Virus record (IMG/VR): IMGVR_UViG_3300020578_000107
Coordinates: 1 to 53,738 of that record
Length of the DNA stretch: 53,738 nucleotides
From: a virus
Reading direction: 5' to 3' (one strand)
A model generated the notes under the pieces. The model saw only the letters and a list, made by a program, of their open reading frames with translations. It searched no databases and was not told the DNA's origin. Position 1 is the first letter of the stretch; the number at the start of each line of letters is the position of its first letter. Positions 17,207 to 27,156 of this stretch are shown in pieces. A program made the position numbers and the translations under genes.

Positions 17207-18760
17207 ATGTCTGCAATTATAACTGATCAACTTAGAATTTTAAACGCTAAGAATTTTGTAGCGGCTGCAACCTCAGATACTAATAATTATTATTCTTTTG
17301 TTGGGTTGCCGAACGCTACTGATTATTCTTCAACCTGGGATGCAAATCCTCCTGCACCTAAAGATAGTTTTGAGCAAGAAAATGATTATTGGGACACTAT
17401 GGTAGCCCTTAAAAAAATTCCTGCTGGCAATGTTAATCAAGTTGTAAGAAAAAATACTTGGACATCTGGCATAACATATGATATGTATCGTCATGATATA
17501 AGTAGAACAAACACATCAAAACCATCAGAAGCAACTAATTTATATCTCGCAAATTACTTTGTAATTAATGATGACTTTAAAGTTTATATTTGTTTGCAAA
17601 ATGGAACTGATCCAGGAAACCCATCTGGTAGACCTTCACTAGACCAACCAACATTTGTAGATCTAGAACCCAGAGCAGCTGGTGATAGTGGAGATGGATA
17701 TATTTGGAAATACTTATACACAATTAAACCAAGCGAAATTGTAAAGTTTGACTCAACAAATTATATTCCTGTTCCAAAAAATTGGGATACTAGTTTAGAA
17801 AATTCAGCAATAAGAAATAATGCAGCAACTAGTGGTCAATTAAAAATAGTAACAATAAAAAATCGTGGAGTTGGACTAGGAACAGCAAATAGAACTTATA
17901 CAAGAGTTCCTATTAAGGGAGATGGGCAGGGAGCAGAGGCAACAATTGTAATAAACAATGAATCAAAAGTAGATTCAATAACTGTCTCTAACGGAGGTTC
18001 TAATTATACGTATGGAACAGTAGATTTAGTTGCTGGGGGAGTTCCAACAGGATCAACTTCTCCAATTTTTGATGTCACAATTCCACCCAAAGGTGGACAT
18101 GGATATGACATTTATAGAGAACTAGGTGCATATAATGTTCTTATTTTTTCTAGAATAGAAAATGATATTGAAAATCCCGATTTTATTACAGGTAATCAAA
18201 TATCTAGAATTGGAATCGTTGAAAATCCAGAAAGTTTTGGATCATCTTCACAATTAACAAGCGACAAAGCCAGCGCACTTTATGCAATTCGATTAGTTGG
18301 GTCTGGTTATAGTTCGGCTGTTTTTACTCCCGATTCTAGAATTACGCAAACGATTGGAATAGGGTCAACTGCTGTTGGTAGAGTAGTTTCTTATGATCAA
18401 ACAACAGGTGTTTTAAAATATTGGCAAGATAAATCTTTGGTTGGATTTAATAGTAATGGAACGCAAAATTCATCCCCAATATATGGATTTAATGTTAATA
18501 GATTTACAGCATTTCCATCTAATGGAGGTTCTATAAACGTAGTTGGTGGGTCTTTAACTTTACAGATAGGAACAAGTTTTTCTGGTGTATCTACCACAAT
18601 AAATAGTAGAACATACTATCTTGGCCAATTATTTGCCAATGGACTTTCAAATCCAGAAGTTAAAAAATATTCTGGCAATATAATTTATATTGACAATAGA
18701 CCTTCGATAACAAGGTCTGCAAATCAAAAAGAAGATATTAAAGTTATTTTGCAATTCTAA
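17207..18760 (+). CDS. 8: baseplate wedge subunit gp8
   Basis: At 517 residues it is longer than T4 gp8 (334 aa). The N-terminus (SAIITDQLRILNAKNFV, then YYSFVGLPNATDYSSTWDAN, then DYWDTMVALKKIPAGNV) and the DGYIWKYLYTI segment near residue 165 are typical of cyanophage gp8. The extra length includes a Gly/Ser beta module (VDSITVSNGGSNYTYGTVDL, about residues 253-272) of the kind repeated in the gp7-like protein. gp8 joins gp7 and gp10 in the T4 wedge, consistent with its place here. A late promoter-like box lies just upstream, and the next gene starts six bases after its stop. Confidence 0.85.
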   Translation: MSAIITDQLRILNAKNFVAAATSDTNNYYSFVGLPNATDYSSTWDANPPAPKDSFEQENDYWDTMVALKKIPAGNVNQVVRKNTWTSGITYDMYRHDISRTNTSKPSEATNLYLANYFVINDDFKVYICLQNGTDPGNPSGRPSLDQPTFVDLEPRAAGDSGDGYIWKYLYTIKPSEIVKFDSTNYIPVPKNWDTSLENSAIRNNAATSGQLKIVTIKNRGVGLGTANRTYTRVPIKGDGQGAEATIVINNESKVDSITVSNGGSNYTYGTVDLVAGGVPTGSTSPIFDVTIPPKGGHGYDIYRELGAYNVLIFSRIENDIENPDFITGNQISRIGIVENPESFGSSSQLTSDKASALYAIRLVGSGYSSAVFTPDSRITQTIGIGSTAVGRVVSYDQTTGVLKYWQDKSLVGFNSNGTQNSSPIYGFNVNRFTAFPSNGGSINVVGGSLTLQIGTSFSGVSTTINSRTYYLGQLFANGLSNPEVKKYSGNIIYIDNRPSITRSANQKEDIKVILQF

Positions 18761-18766
18761 AGACTC

Positions 18767-21700
18767 ATGCCACAAGAAACGAACCTTAACGTCTCCCCCT
18801 ATTTTGACGATTTTGATGAAGATGAATCATATCATAAAGTTCTTTTTAAACCAGGATATCCTGTTCAGGCAAGAGAGTTAACAACTTTACAATCAATATT
18901 ACAAAACCAAATTGAAAAATTTGGAACTCATTTTTTTAAAGAGGGATCTGTTGTTATTCCCGGTAATGTAACATATAAAAATGATCTCAATAGTGTTAAA
19001 CTGGAAAATACATTCGGTGGAATATCATCAGATTTTTATTTGAGTGTATTAGTCAAGAAAAGAATAAGAGGCGAAAGAAGTGGCATTACTGCTGTAATTG
19101 AAGACTTTTTACCAGTAGGACCTGGTATTGATAATGTAACAATTTTTGTCAGATATTTATCGTCCGATTCACAAAATAATTCGGATAAAACTTTTTATGA
19201 TGGGGAAAATTTAGTAGTTGATGAAGATGTAACTCAATTAAAATTTGAAGTTGATGTTAATACATTTAAACAAATAGAAAAACCACCTATAATTTTAGGA
19301 ACGGGAGAAGCATTTGCTACTACTGTTGCAAATGCAAGTACATCAAAAGGATCAGCAGTTTTATTGCAAGAAGGAGTTTATTTTATTAGAGGAACTTTTG
19401 TAAATGTTCCAGATTCTAGGGCATATATTAACCCATATTCTAATATATCAAGTGCAAAAGTAGGTTTTAGAGTTTTTGAAAGAATTGTAAATGCTTTTGA
19501 AGATGAAGATTTGTATGATAATGCCCAAGGATTTTCCAATTTTGCTGCTCCGGGTGCAGATAGACTTAGCATTACTACAAAGTTAGAAGTACTGCCATTA
19601 GAAACTGTTGATGCAGAAAATTTTATTCAATTAATTGAAATTAGAGACGGTGAAATTGCAAGTATAACAAAGAATACCTCATATAATATAGTAGCTCAAG
19701 AATTTGCGAGAAGAACATATGATGAATCGGGAGACTATTATATTGATCCCCCAATTATTAAGGCACAAGAAACTTTAAATGATTTAAGAGGAAATGATGG
19801 AATATTTAGTGAAGGGCAATTAACATATGATGCACAAATTCCAGCAAGCGATGAAGTTGGAACATATAATATTTCTCCAATGAAGGCTTATGTTCGAGGA
19901 TTTGAAGTTGAAACCGTAAGTCCTGTATTTTTAGATTTTCCAAAAACAAGAACTACAAAAACATTAGAAAATCAAAGCATAAATTATTTTTCCGGGTCTA
20001 CATTTACTCTTAATAGAGTTCATGGGTCCCCAATTGTAAGCACCGCTTCAACTTATTTTGTAAGTCTCCGAGATTCTAGAGTAGGAACCTCTCAAACAAC
20101 TCCACCGGGTAATGAAATTGGAGTTGCTCGTGTTTATGATTTTGCATTAGAATCTGGATCATATTCTACATCAAATCCAAATGAAAATGAATGGGATATT
20201 TCTCTTTATGATGTCCAAACATATACAAATATAACTTTAAATGAACCCATAACATTAACAACTCCAACCCATATTAGAGGAAAGGAGAGTGGTGCTATTG
20301 GATTTCTTAGATATAATGTATCTGCTGGAACAGCATTGACTGTTTATGATTCAAAAGGAAAATTTTCTCTTGGAGAAAAATTAATATTTGATGGCGTAGA
20401 AAATACTAGGGTTATTAGAACAATTAGATCATACGGAACTAGCGATGTAAAATCCATATATGGAATAGTAGGGACAGCATATACTTTTACTGCTGATACC
20501 ATCCAAAAAACTTCTATACCAGTAGGTCAAGTTAGAATAACTGCGGCTGATGCTACACTTGGAATAAGCACCGTCACCTCTACCAGTGCATTTTTTGTTG
20601 GGATTGCTACTGTTGGAAATTTAGTTGCTTTTTCAAATCAATCTACAAGCATTTCTGGATTATCTACTGTTACATTTGCAAGAATTCAATCAGTATCGGA
20701 TAGATCAATAACAATAGCTGGAGTAACTTCTGTTACTGGTGTATGTGATGGAGCTTTACCTACAACTGCAATTACTCCATCAGATTTTAGAATTGTATCA
20801 ACAAGTTTACAAGAATCACCTGATAATTCACTGTATACTAGACTACCTAAAAGTTATGTAGCAAGTGTAGACTTAACGGATTCCAATTTAATAATCAGAA
20901 GACAATTTGATGTAGTTATTACTTCTAATTCTACTGGGGCAATAAATGCAGGTCCAGACGAAACATTTCTTCCATTTGACGAAGAAAGGTATGTATTGGT
21001 TGGAGAAAGTGGATTAGTAGAGTCTTTAAGTCAAGATGAGTTTTCTTTTACAAATGGATCAAAAACTCTAACGATTAATGGTCTTTCCGGAAGTGGCAAT
21101 GCCAAGTTAATTGCAACTTTGAGAAAGACTAATGTAAAATCAAAAATTAAAAATAAAAATAGAATAAGAACACTTATAATCGACAAATCAAGAAATTCTT
21201 CATCTGGAATAGGATCAACTACCTTAAATGATGGATTATCTTATGGAAATTATCCATATGGAACGAGAGTTCAAGATGAAGAAATTTGTCTACTTGTTCC
21301 CGACGTTATGGGAGTTTATGCAGTTTATGAGACAACAGATACCAATGATCCAACTCTACCATCGCTAGTATTAACTTCTTTAAGTGGACCAACTAATAAA
21401 ACAGGAGATCTTCTACTCGGGGAAGAATTTATCGGAGAAACTAGCCAAGCGATTGGAGTTTATACTGAAAAAATTAATGATTTGAAGGTAGAGTTTAGTT
21501 ATCTAAACTCAAATAACTTTATTGCGGGAGAAAAGATAACTTTTAGAGAGTCTAAAATCACTGCATTTATTTCATTGATTGATGAAGGTGATACGAACAT
21601 AAGTTCGTCATTTGCATTAGATGCAAATCAAAAAGAAACCATATATGACTATTCGAAACTAATTAGAAATAAAAACTCAAAGGAACCAACTAGAAAATTA

Positions 21701-24379
21701 AAAATTGTTTTTGAATCTGCAAGTTTTTCAGATTCAGATACAGGAGATTTAACCACTGCAAATTCTTATGAGCAGTTCGATTATTGTTCAATTAAAAGTG
21801 TATATGATACTGTTGGAAACACTGATATTATTGATGTTAGACCAAGGGTATCGCCAATTTCACCAACAGTAAATTCAAGATCTCCATTTGAATTCTTGTC
21901 TAGATCATTTACTGCGTCAGGTAACTCTGCTAGAAATATTTTAGCTTCGGATGAATCAATACTTTTATCTTATTCGTTCTATTTACCAAGAATTGATAAG
22001 ATTGTTCTGGACAAAACAGGATTTTTCCAACTAGTAACTGGAATTCCTGATGAAAATCCACAAATTCCTTTTATAAATGACACTGTTTTAGATGTAGCAA
22101 CAGCATATCTTCCTCCATATATTTGCAATATCAATGAAGTTGATATTCAAATGAGAGAGCATAAGAGATATACGATGGCGGATATAAGCAGACTTGAAGA
22201 TAGGATAGAAACATTAGAATATTATACATCGTTGTCATTGTTAGAAACTAACACTGCTACGTTTAATGTAACTGATTCAAATGGTATAAACAGATTTAAG
22301 TCTGGATTTTTTGTAGACAATTTTTCTACAACAGAAAGACAAGATAAATCCACTATCGTTAAAAACTCCGTTGACATCAATAATTTAGAACTTAGACCAA
22401 CTCATTATACAACCTCAGTTGATTTACTTCTTGGAACAAATTCCTTACTCGGTATTGGTAATTCAGTTAACACACTAGCAGATCCTAGAACTGATACTAG
22501 TTTAATTGGAACAGGAGTAAAGAGAACAGGGCAACTTGTCACTTTGGATTATGACCAAGTTCTTTTGCTAGATCAACCATATGCATCTAGAGCAGTAAAT
22601 GTAAATCCATATGCAGAAGATTTTTATAACGGAACAATACAACTATTCCCATCATCTGATGTATGGGTAGATCAAGTTAGATTGTCTGCAAATACACTAT
22701 TAGTTGAATCAAACTTTATTGAGTCTTTGGGTCAATTTGATATTAATCAACAATCTGGATTCTCGCCAATAACTTGGAATAGTCATGAATCTGCATGGGC
22801 TGGAAATGGTTCTATGGGCACAAAGGTATTAGATACAAAACTAATACCTTTTATGAGATCAAGAAATATTGAATTTATTGCAAAAAGATTAAAACCACTA
22901 ACAAGAGTTTATTCATTCTTCGGCGGAATAGATGTCAATAAATTTATTGTTCCAAAACTTCTTGAAATAACAATGACTAGTGGAGTTTTTCAAGTCGGAG
23001 AAGATGTTATAGGAACTTTTGATACTCCCGGCACTTCATCACCTAAAATATTTTTCAGAGTAGCTAAACAAAATCACAAGTATGGAACTTACGATAATCC
23101 ATCGGATGTTTATGTAAAAAATCCATACAATCAAAATATTAATATTCCAGATTCATACTCTGCCACTTCAACAATTCTTAATGTTGATACATATACTCTT
23201 TCAAATCAACCAAATGGTTTATATGAAGGATATATCGCTGTCGGAATGAAATTAAGAGGATTGACCAGCAAAGCTGAGGCAAGAATTAGTGATATTAGAT
23301 TGATAACTGATCAATCTGGTGCTATTCTTGGATCTTTCTTTATTCCAGATGGAAATATCACGGCAAATCCAAAGTTTGAATGTGGATCAAAGGTTTTCAG
23401 ACTTACATCTAGTAGAACAAACTCTACTATATTTGGCACATATTCAACTAGCGCGGAAGAAAAGTTCTTAGCGGAAGGAAAAGTTAATGTTGTTCAGGAT
23501 AACATTATTGTTACAAGACCTCCTAGATATGAAGCACCTCAAGATGCACCTTATATTTCCTCAGGTGGTGGTGGATGGGCACCATCATCTGAACCAGTAG
23601 ATAATGGTGGTGGTTTTATTGGACCAGAACCCCCACCACCAGTACCAGTAGATACTAGAAGAGAAGCATATTTTAATAAAGGAAAACCTGGTCTGAGTAA
23701 AGGAGATCAAAAGAGATTGATAACAGATCTAATGGCAGCAGGTATGAACAAGAAAGACGCTAAGGCTCTTGTAAATAATAAATCAACACCATCTGATATT
23801 GCTTCTGCTGTTGAGTGGTTTAATAATACCCAGTATTCAAAAGATATTAATAAGAAACTTATCAATGAAACTTATGTAAATGGAGTAAAAACAAAGGTAG
23901 AAACCTCAGCACAAGAGACATTTAAAGGAGATAAACGATATCAAACTATGATTACAGCGGGGGATAAAACAATTGTTGGAGGAACAGATAAAAAGGGAAC
24001 GGCGGGCAGAAAAGCTGAGCCAACAGTTGGTCCGGGTGCTGTGTTGGCGCGACTATCTCTACCAACATCCGCACCAACATCAAGAGCGTTTGCTAAATCA
24101 AATCCACAACACACAGTCAAAAATCCCCCAGCTCCTGCACCAGCACCAGCAGCAAAACCAAGTTCTCCACCTTCTTCTCCACCTAGCGGTGGCGGCGTGT
24201 TTGGTGGCGGTCGTGGCGGCGGTGGCGGCGGCGGTGGCGGTGGCGGTGGCGGCGGTGGCGGTGGCGGTCGTGGCGGCGGCGGTGGCGGCGGCGGAGGCAA
24301 AAAATCCGATATCCGCTTAAAGAGGAATATAACTGCAATCAACTCCGCACTAAATATGATTATTAACTTATCAAAATGA
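18767..24379 (+). CDS. large DUF4815-type virion protein ending in a truncated S74 domain
   Basis: The 1870-residue protein starts with the DUF4815-type signature (NLNVSPYFDDFDEDESYHKV; PGYPVQARELTTLQSILQNQ). A coiled-coil stretch near residue 1130 (YTMADISRLEDRIETLEYYT) precedes beta-rich sequence. After NIIVTRPPRYE (about 1580) the sequence changes to Pro/Gly-rich linker, a Lys-rich helical segment, an Ala-Pro repeat and a 37-residue tract of Gly with a few Arg (1808-1844). It ends KKSDIRLKRNITAINSALN..., the opening of a peptidase-S74 intramolecular chaperone, but stops within it. The rest of S74 is in the next ORF, which overlaps by four bases (ATGA). It is a likely baseplate or tail-fibre component; S74 domains help trimeric fibres fold and then cleave themselves off. 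The DPLAQSF section usually continuous with this protein is in a separate gene at 24651. Confidence 0.8.
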   Translation: MPQETNLNVSPYFDDFDEDESYHKVLFKPGYPVQARELTTLQSILQNQIEKFGTHFFKEGSVVIPGNVTYKNDLNSVKLENTFGGISSDFYLSVLVKKRIRGERSGITAVIEDFLPVGPGIDNVTIFVRYLSSDSQNNSDKTFYDGENLVVDEDVTQLKFEVDVNTFKQIEKPPIILGTGEAFATTVANASTSKGSAVLLQEGVYFIRGTFVNVPDSRAYINPYSNISSAKVGFRVFERIVNAFEDEDLYDNAQGFSNFAAPGADRLSITTKLEVLPLETVDAENFIQLIEIRDGEIASITKNTSYNIVAQEFARRTYDESGDYYIDPPIIKAQETLNDLRGNDGIFSEGQLTYDAQIPASDEVGTYNISPMKAYVRGFEVETVSPVFLDFPKTRTTKTLENQSINYFSGSTFTLNRVHGSPIVSTASTYFVSLRDSRVGTSQTTPPGNEIGVARVYDFALESGSYSTSNPNENEWDISLYDVQTYTNITLNEPITLTTPTHIRGKESGAIGFLRYNVSAGTALTVYDSKGKFSLGEKLIFDGVENTRVIRTIRSYGTSDVKSIYGIVGTAYTFTADTIQKTSIPVGQVRITAADATLGISTVTSTSAFFVGIATVGNLVAFSNQSTSISGLSTVTFARIQSVSDRSITIAGVTSVTGVCDGALPTTAITPSDFRIVSTSLQESPDNSLYTRLPKSYVASVDLTDSNLIIRRQFDVVITSNSTGAINAGPDETFLPFDEERYVLVGESGLVESLSQDEFSFTNGSKTLTINGLSGSGNAKLIATLRKTNVKSKIKNKNRIRTLIIDKSRNSSSGIGSTTLNDGLSYGNYPYGTRVQDEEICLLVPDVMGVYAVYETTDTNDPTLPSLVLTSLSGPTNKTGDLLLGEEFIGETSQAIGVYTEKINDLKVEFSYLNSNNFIAGEKITFRESKITAFISLIDEGDTNISSSFALDANQKETIYDYSKLIRNKNSKEPTRKLKIVFESASFSDSDTGDLTTANSYEQFDYCSIKSVYDTVGNTDIIDVRPRVSPISPTVNSRSPFEFLSRSFTASGNSARNILASDESILLSYSFYLPRIDKIVLDKTGFFQLVTGIPDENPQIPFINDTVLDVATAYLPPYICNINEVDIQMREHKRYTMADISRLEDRIETLEYYTSLSLLETNTATFNVTDSNGINRFKSGFFVDNFSTTERQDKSTIVKNSVDINNLELRPTHYTTSVDLLLGTNSLLGIGNSVNTLADPRTDTSLIGTGVKRTGQLVTLDYDQVLLLDQPYASRAVNVNPYAEDFYNGTIQLFPSSDVWVDQVRLSANTLLVESNFIESLGQFDINQQSGFSPITWNSHESAWAGNGSMGTKVLDTKLIPFMRSRNIEFIAKRLKPLTRVYSFFGGIDVNKFIVPKLLEITMTSGVFQVGEDVIGTFDTPGTSSPKIFFRVAKQNHKYGTYDNPSDVYVKNPYNQNINIPDSYSATSTILNVDTYTLSNQPNGLYEGYIAVGMKLRGLTSKAEARISDIRLITDQSGAILGSFFIPDGNITANPKFECGSKVFRLTSSRTNSTIFGTYSTSAEEKFLAEGKVNVVQDNIIVTRPPRYEAPQDAPYISSGGGGWAPSSEPVDNGGGFIGPEPPPPVPVDTRREAYFNKGKPGLSKGDQKRLITDLMAAGMNKKDAKALVNNKSTPSDIASAVEWFNNTQYSKDINKKLINETYVNGVKTKVETSAQETFKGDKRYQTMITAGDKTIVGGTDKKGTAGRKAEPTVGPGAVLARLSLPTSAPTSRAFAKSNPQHTVKNPPAPAPAPAAKPSSPPSSPPSGGGVFGGGRGGGGGGGGGGGGGGGGGGRGGGGGGGGGKKSDIRLKRNITAINSALNMIINLSK
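24188..24298 (+). repeat. GGC/GGT repeat tract coding for poly-Gly
   Basis: A 111-bp run of glycine codons (mainly GGC and GGT, with two CGT and one Val-Phe interruption) encodes residues 1808-1844 of the preceding protein. It is by far the most GC-rich spot in an AT-rich window, and such simple repeats change length easily by slippage. It probably forms a flexible linker before the S74 domain. Confidence 0.85.
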
Positions 24380-24630
24380 CAATTTTGAATAAATTATGTG
24401 AGATTAATGGATATCATTATAGCTGGAACGATAAAATGAAAGAATTGACTGGGGTTAACGGATCAGAATATGGTGTCATAGCTCAGGAAGTACAAAAAGT
24501 ATTTCCTGAGATTGTAAAAACTGGTTCTGATGGGTATTTGGAAGTAGATTATATTCAGATAATACCTATTTTAATAGAAGCAATAAAGGAATTAAAGGAA
24601 GAATTGGACCACTTAAAACAAAATAAATAG
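24376..24630 (+). CDS. peptidase S74 chaperone domain, split-off C-terminal part
   Basis: The 84 residues match the main body of an S74 (chaperone of endosialidase) domain: NGYHYSWND, then GVIAQEVQKVFPEIV, GYLEVDYIQIIPILIEAIKEL and a final Lys/Glu coiled coil. The opening of the domain (SDIRLKRNI, with the Ser-Asp cleavage site) is on the previous ORF in another frame. The ATG overlaps the previous stop as ATGA and sits in a small hairpin (TCAAAAT/ATTTTGA, 24371-24388). Deleting 35 bases at 24356-24390 would restore one continuous domain reading ...SALNKLCEINGYHYSW. So it may be a broken gene, a coupled two-chain chaperone or a -1 frameshift product. I cannot tell which. Confidence 0.75.
   Translation: MTILNKLCEINGYHYSWNDKMKELTGVNGSEYGVIAQEVQKVFPEIVKTGSDGYLEVDYIQIIPILIEAIKELKEELDHLKQNK
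24622..24629 (+). promoter_or_regulatory. late promoter-like box before the DPLAQSF protein
   Basis: AATAAATA overlaps the stop of the S74 fragment and lies 21 bp before the ATG at 24651. It would allow this part of the split tail protein to be transcribed on its own. Confidence 0.45.
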
Positions 24631-24650
24631 AAAATAATAGTAAAAGTAAA

Positions 24651-27155
24651 ATGAAAGTTATAGATCCATTAGCACAATCATTTTATGTTGAAAATGAAAG
24701 GGGAGTTTTTGTAACTTCGGTTGATTTATATTTTAGTACAAAAGATCCAATTATTCCGGTAACAATTCAACTCAGGTCAATGGAACTTGGGTTGCCAACA
24801 CAAAAGGTTTATCCTTTTAGCGAAGTTGTTGTTGATCCAAAAGATATTATTGCATCTGAGGACGGAAGATCTCCAACCAGAATTACATTTCCATCTCCTG
24901 TTTATTTGCAAGGATCAAAATTTCATGCATTAGTAATACTATCAAATTCTCTTGAATATAACGTTTGGGTGTCAAGACTTGGAGAAATTGATGTCTCTAC
25001 CGCAACGCAGGTAGAATCAAAACAAATTTTGGTCACTAAACAACCAACATTAGGTGGATTATTTAAATCACAAAATGCACTGACTTGGAATGAAAGTCCA
25101 TATGAAGATTTAAAGTATACATTATACAGAGCAAACTTTAAAACAAGCAATGGCAATTTTAATTTTTATAATCCAGAATTGTCAGTAGGAAATAATCAAA
25201 TTGCAAAATTAAATGATAATCCTCTGGAATTTGTTTCAAAGAAAATAAGAGTAGGGTTAGGAACTACGGTACAAGATAATAATTTACAACTGGGAAATAC
25301 AGTATTTCAATATGCAAGTAATGCAACAGGAAATTATGTTGCATCAGCAGGAATTGCAACAGGAACTTTAAGAGTTATAAATGCAGGTATTGGATACACT
25401 CCGTCATCCGAAGTTGCAACTTATGTTGGTGTTGCTTTAACCAGTATAACTGGAAATGGAAGAAATGCCACAGCAAACGTAGTAATTACTAATGGATCAG
25501 TTACTTCTGCCACCATTTTAAATGGGGGAACTGGTTATGTAGTTGGTGATGTTTTAACCGCAAGTCAAGTAGGATCCCAAACTCTGGGAAGAAATTTACA
25601 ACTATCAATTTCTTCTTTAAGAGGAATAAATGAATTAGTCTTAGATAATGTTCAAGGAGATTTTATAACGGGAACAGGAAGTACAATTAGATATATTAAC
25701 AGTTTAGGTATATCAACCGATCTAAATGCATCTGTTGGCGGAAATGTTTTAGTCGCAACTGATGGTATTCAATCAGTAACTGATGGTTTAAACATTAAAG
25801 TTAATCACAGAAATCATGGGATGCACGCTGGCGAAAATATAGTCAGAATATCTAATGTCTATACTAACATAAAGCCAATAAAACTAACATCAGATTATGG
25901 AAAAGATTCAAATGGCGATATTTTAGTAGACAATACTATTAATTTTGCCACATTTGAGAATGTTGGAGTAAGTAGCACTAATCCAGGATATATTTTGATT
26001 GGAAATGAAATTATTGCATATGAAGGTTTGACTGCAAATTCATTGACAGGTATTACGAGACAGATTGATCAAACGTTAGGGTTCTCATATTCTTCCGGAA
26101 CTTCTGTTTATAAGTACGAATTAAATGGAGTTTCTTTGAGAAGAATTAATACAACACATACTTTACAAGATTCTACTGATCCAGATCCAATAGATTTTGA
26201 TTATTATAATATAAAATTAGATATGTCCCAAGATGGGAAAACAAGTACTTTACCTTATGGTCAAGTTGATAGAAGTGTTGGAAGCGTTTTTCCAAAATTA
26301 TATGCAAATGAATCAAAATCTCTGGGTGGTCCTTTTATTAATGCAACGCAAAATATTCAATATGAAATTGCAAGACCAAACATTCAAACACTTGCCATTC
26401 AGGGAACAAATATTAGTGCTAACGTAAGGACTGTTTCTGGAACTAGTGTTGATGGAAATGAAAATTCATTTGAAGATAAAGGATTCCAACAAATATCCTT
26501 AACCTCTAATAATTATTTTGATTCTCCAAGACTAATATGCTCAAGAGTTAATGAAACTGAAAGACTTACTACATTGCCTGGAAACAAGTCGTTAGTTGTT
26601 AACCTAACATTAGAATCTTCAAATGGATTTTTATCCCCCGCTGTCGATTTAGATAGGGCATCAATGATATTTGTTTCCAATAGAATCAATAGTCCCATTC
26701 AAAATTATGCGACAGATAATAGAGTTTCTACTATTGAGGATGACCCATCATCTTTTGTTTATGCTACAAATTCTATTCAACTTGAAATTCCAGCAACTTC
26801 GTTGAAAGTTCTTGTCAGTGCTTATGTAAATGTTTTTAGCGACTTTAGAGTTTTATATTCAGTAAAGAATGATCCAAATGAAAAGTCAATATATTATCCA
26901 TTCCCAGGATATTCAAATACAGCAAATGCAGACATAGTAGTTCAAGATGCTAGAAGTGATGGAACCTCAGATAAAAAAGTCGTGAAGAGCGGTGCTTTTG
27001 GGTTTGAAAGTAATCAAATAACTTTCAATGAGTATGAATTTACTGTATCAAACTTACCATCATTTAAGTTTTTTAGCATTAAAATAATTGGATCTGGAAC
27101 AAATCAAGCATTCCCACCAAGATTAAAAGATTTAAGAGTTATTGCTTTGGCATGA
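24651..27155 (+). CDS. virion structural protein (DPLAQSF-type tail protein)
   Basis: The 834-residue protein starts MKVIDPLAQSFYVENERGVF and continues TSVDLYFSTKDP, PSPVYLQGSKFHALVILSNS and LGGLFKSQNALTWNESPYED. From memory, this block follows the DUF4815 part within one long polypeptide in other T4-like cyanophages; here it is a separate gene with its own ATG. Inserted modules include GxGY repeats (about residues 240-310), an HG-x-x-AGE module near 384 and a 'GNEII.Y' module near 445. The C-terminus (PSFKFFSIKIIGSGTNQAF, then PPRLKDLRVIAL) is the usual end of this family. Baseplate or fibre-attachment role inferred. Confidence 0.8.
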   Translation: MKVIDPLAQSFYVENERGVFVTSVDLYFSTKDPIIPVTIQLRSMELGLPTQKVYPFSEVVVDPKDIIASEDGRSPTRITFPSPVYLQGSKFHALVILSNSLEYNVWVSRLGEIDVSTATQVESKQILVTKQPTLGGLFKSQNALTWNESPYEDLKYTLYRANFKTSNGNFNFYNPELSVGNNQIAKLNDNPLEFVSKKIRVGLGTTVQDNNLQLGNTVFQYASNATGNYVASAGIATGTLRVINAGIGYTPSSEVATYVGVALTSITGNGRNATANVVITNGSVTSATILNGGTGYVVGDVLTASQVGSQTLGRNLQLSISSLRGINELVLDNVQGDFITGTGSTIRYINSLGISTDLNASVGGNVLVATDGIQSVTDGLNIKVNHRNHGMHAGENIVRISNVYTNIKPIKLTSDYGKDSNGDILVDNTINFATFENVGVSSTNPGYILIGNEIIAYEGLTANSLTGITRQIDQTLGFSYSSGTSVYKYELNGVSLRRINTTHTLQDSTDPDPIDFDYYNIKLDMSQDGKTSTLPYGQVDRSVGSVFPKLYANESKSLGGPFINATQNIQYEIARPNIQTLAIQGTNISANVRTVSGTSVDGNENSFEDKGFQQISLTSNNYFDSPRLICSRVNETERLTTLPGNKSLVVNLTLESSNGFLSPAVDLDRASMIFVSNRINSPIQNYATDNRVSTIEDDPSSFVYATNSIQLEIPATSLKVLVSAYVNVFSDFRVLYSVKNDPNEKSIYYPFPGYSNTANADIVVQDARSDGTSDKKVVKSGAFGFESNQITFNEYEFTVSNLPSFKFFSIKIIGSGTNQAFPPRLKDLRVIALA

Positions 27156-27156
27156 T

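Noticed and set aside
23941-24342. Minus-strand ORF of 133 aa with long poly-Pro
   Set aside because: It is the reverse reading of the GGC/GGT glycine tract in the large tail gene; low-complexity shadow with no start signal.
24366-24379. Classical programmed -1 frameshift heptamer at the S74 split
   Set aside because: The bases before the stop do not fit X-XXY-YYZ; only a single A-AAA slip is possible, so a standard slippery site is not claimed.
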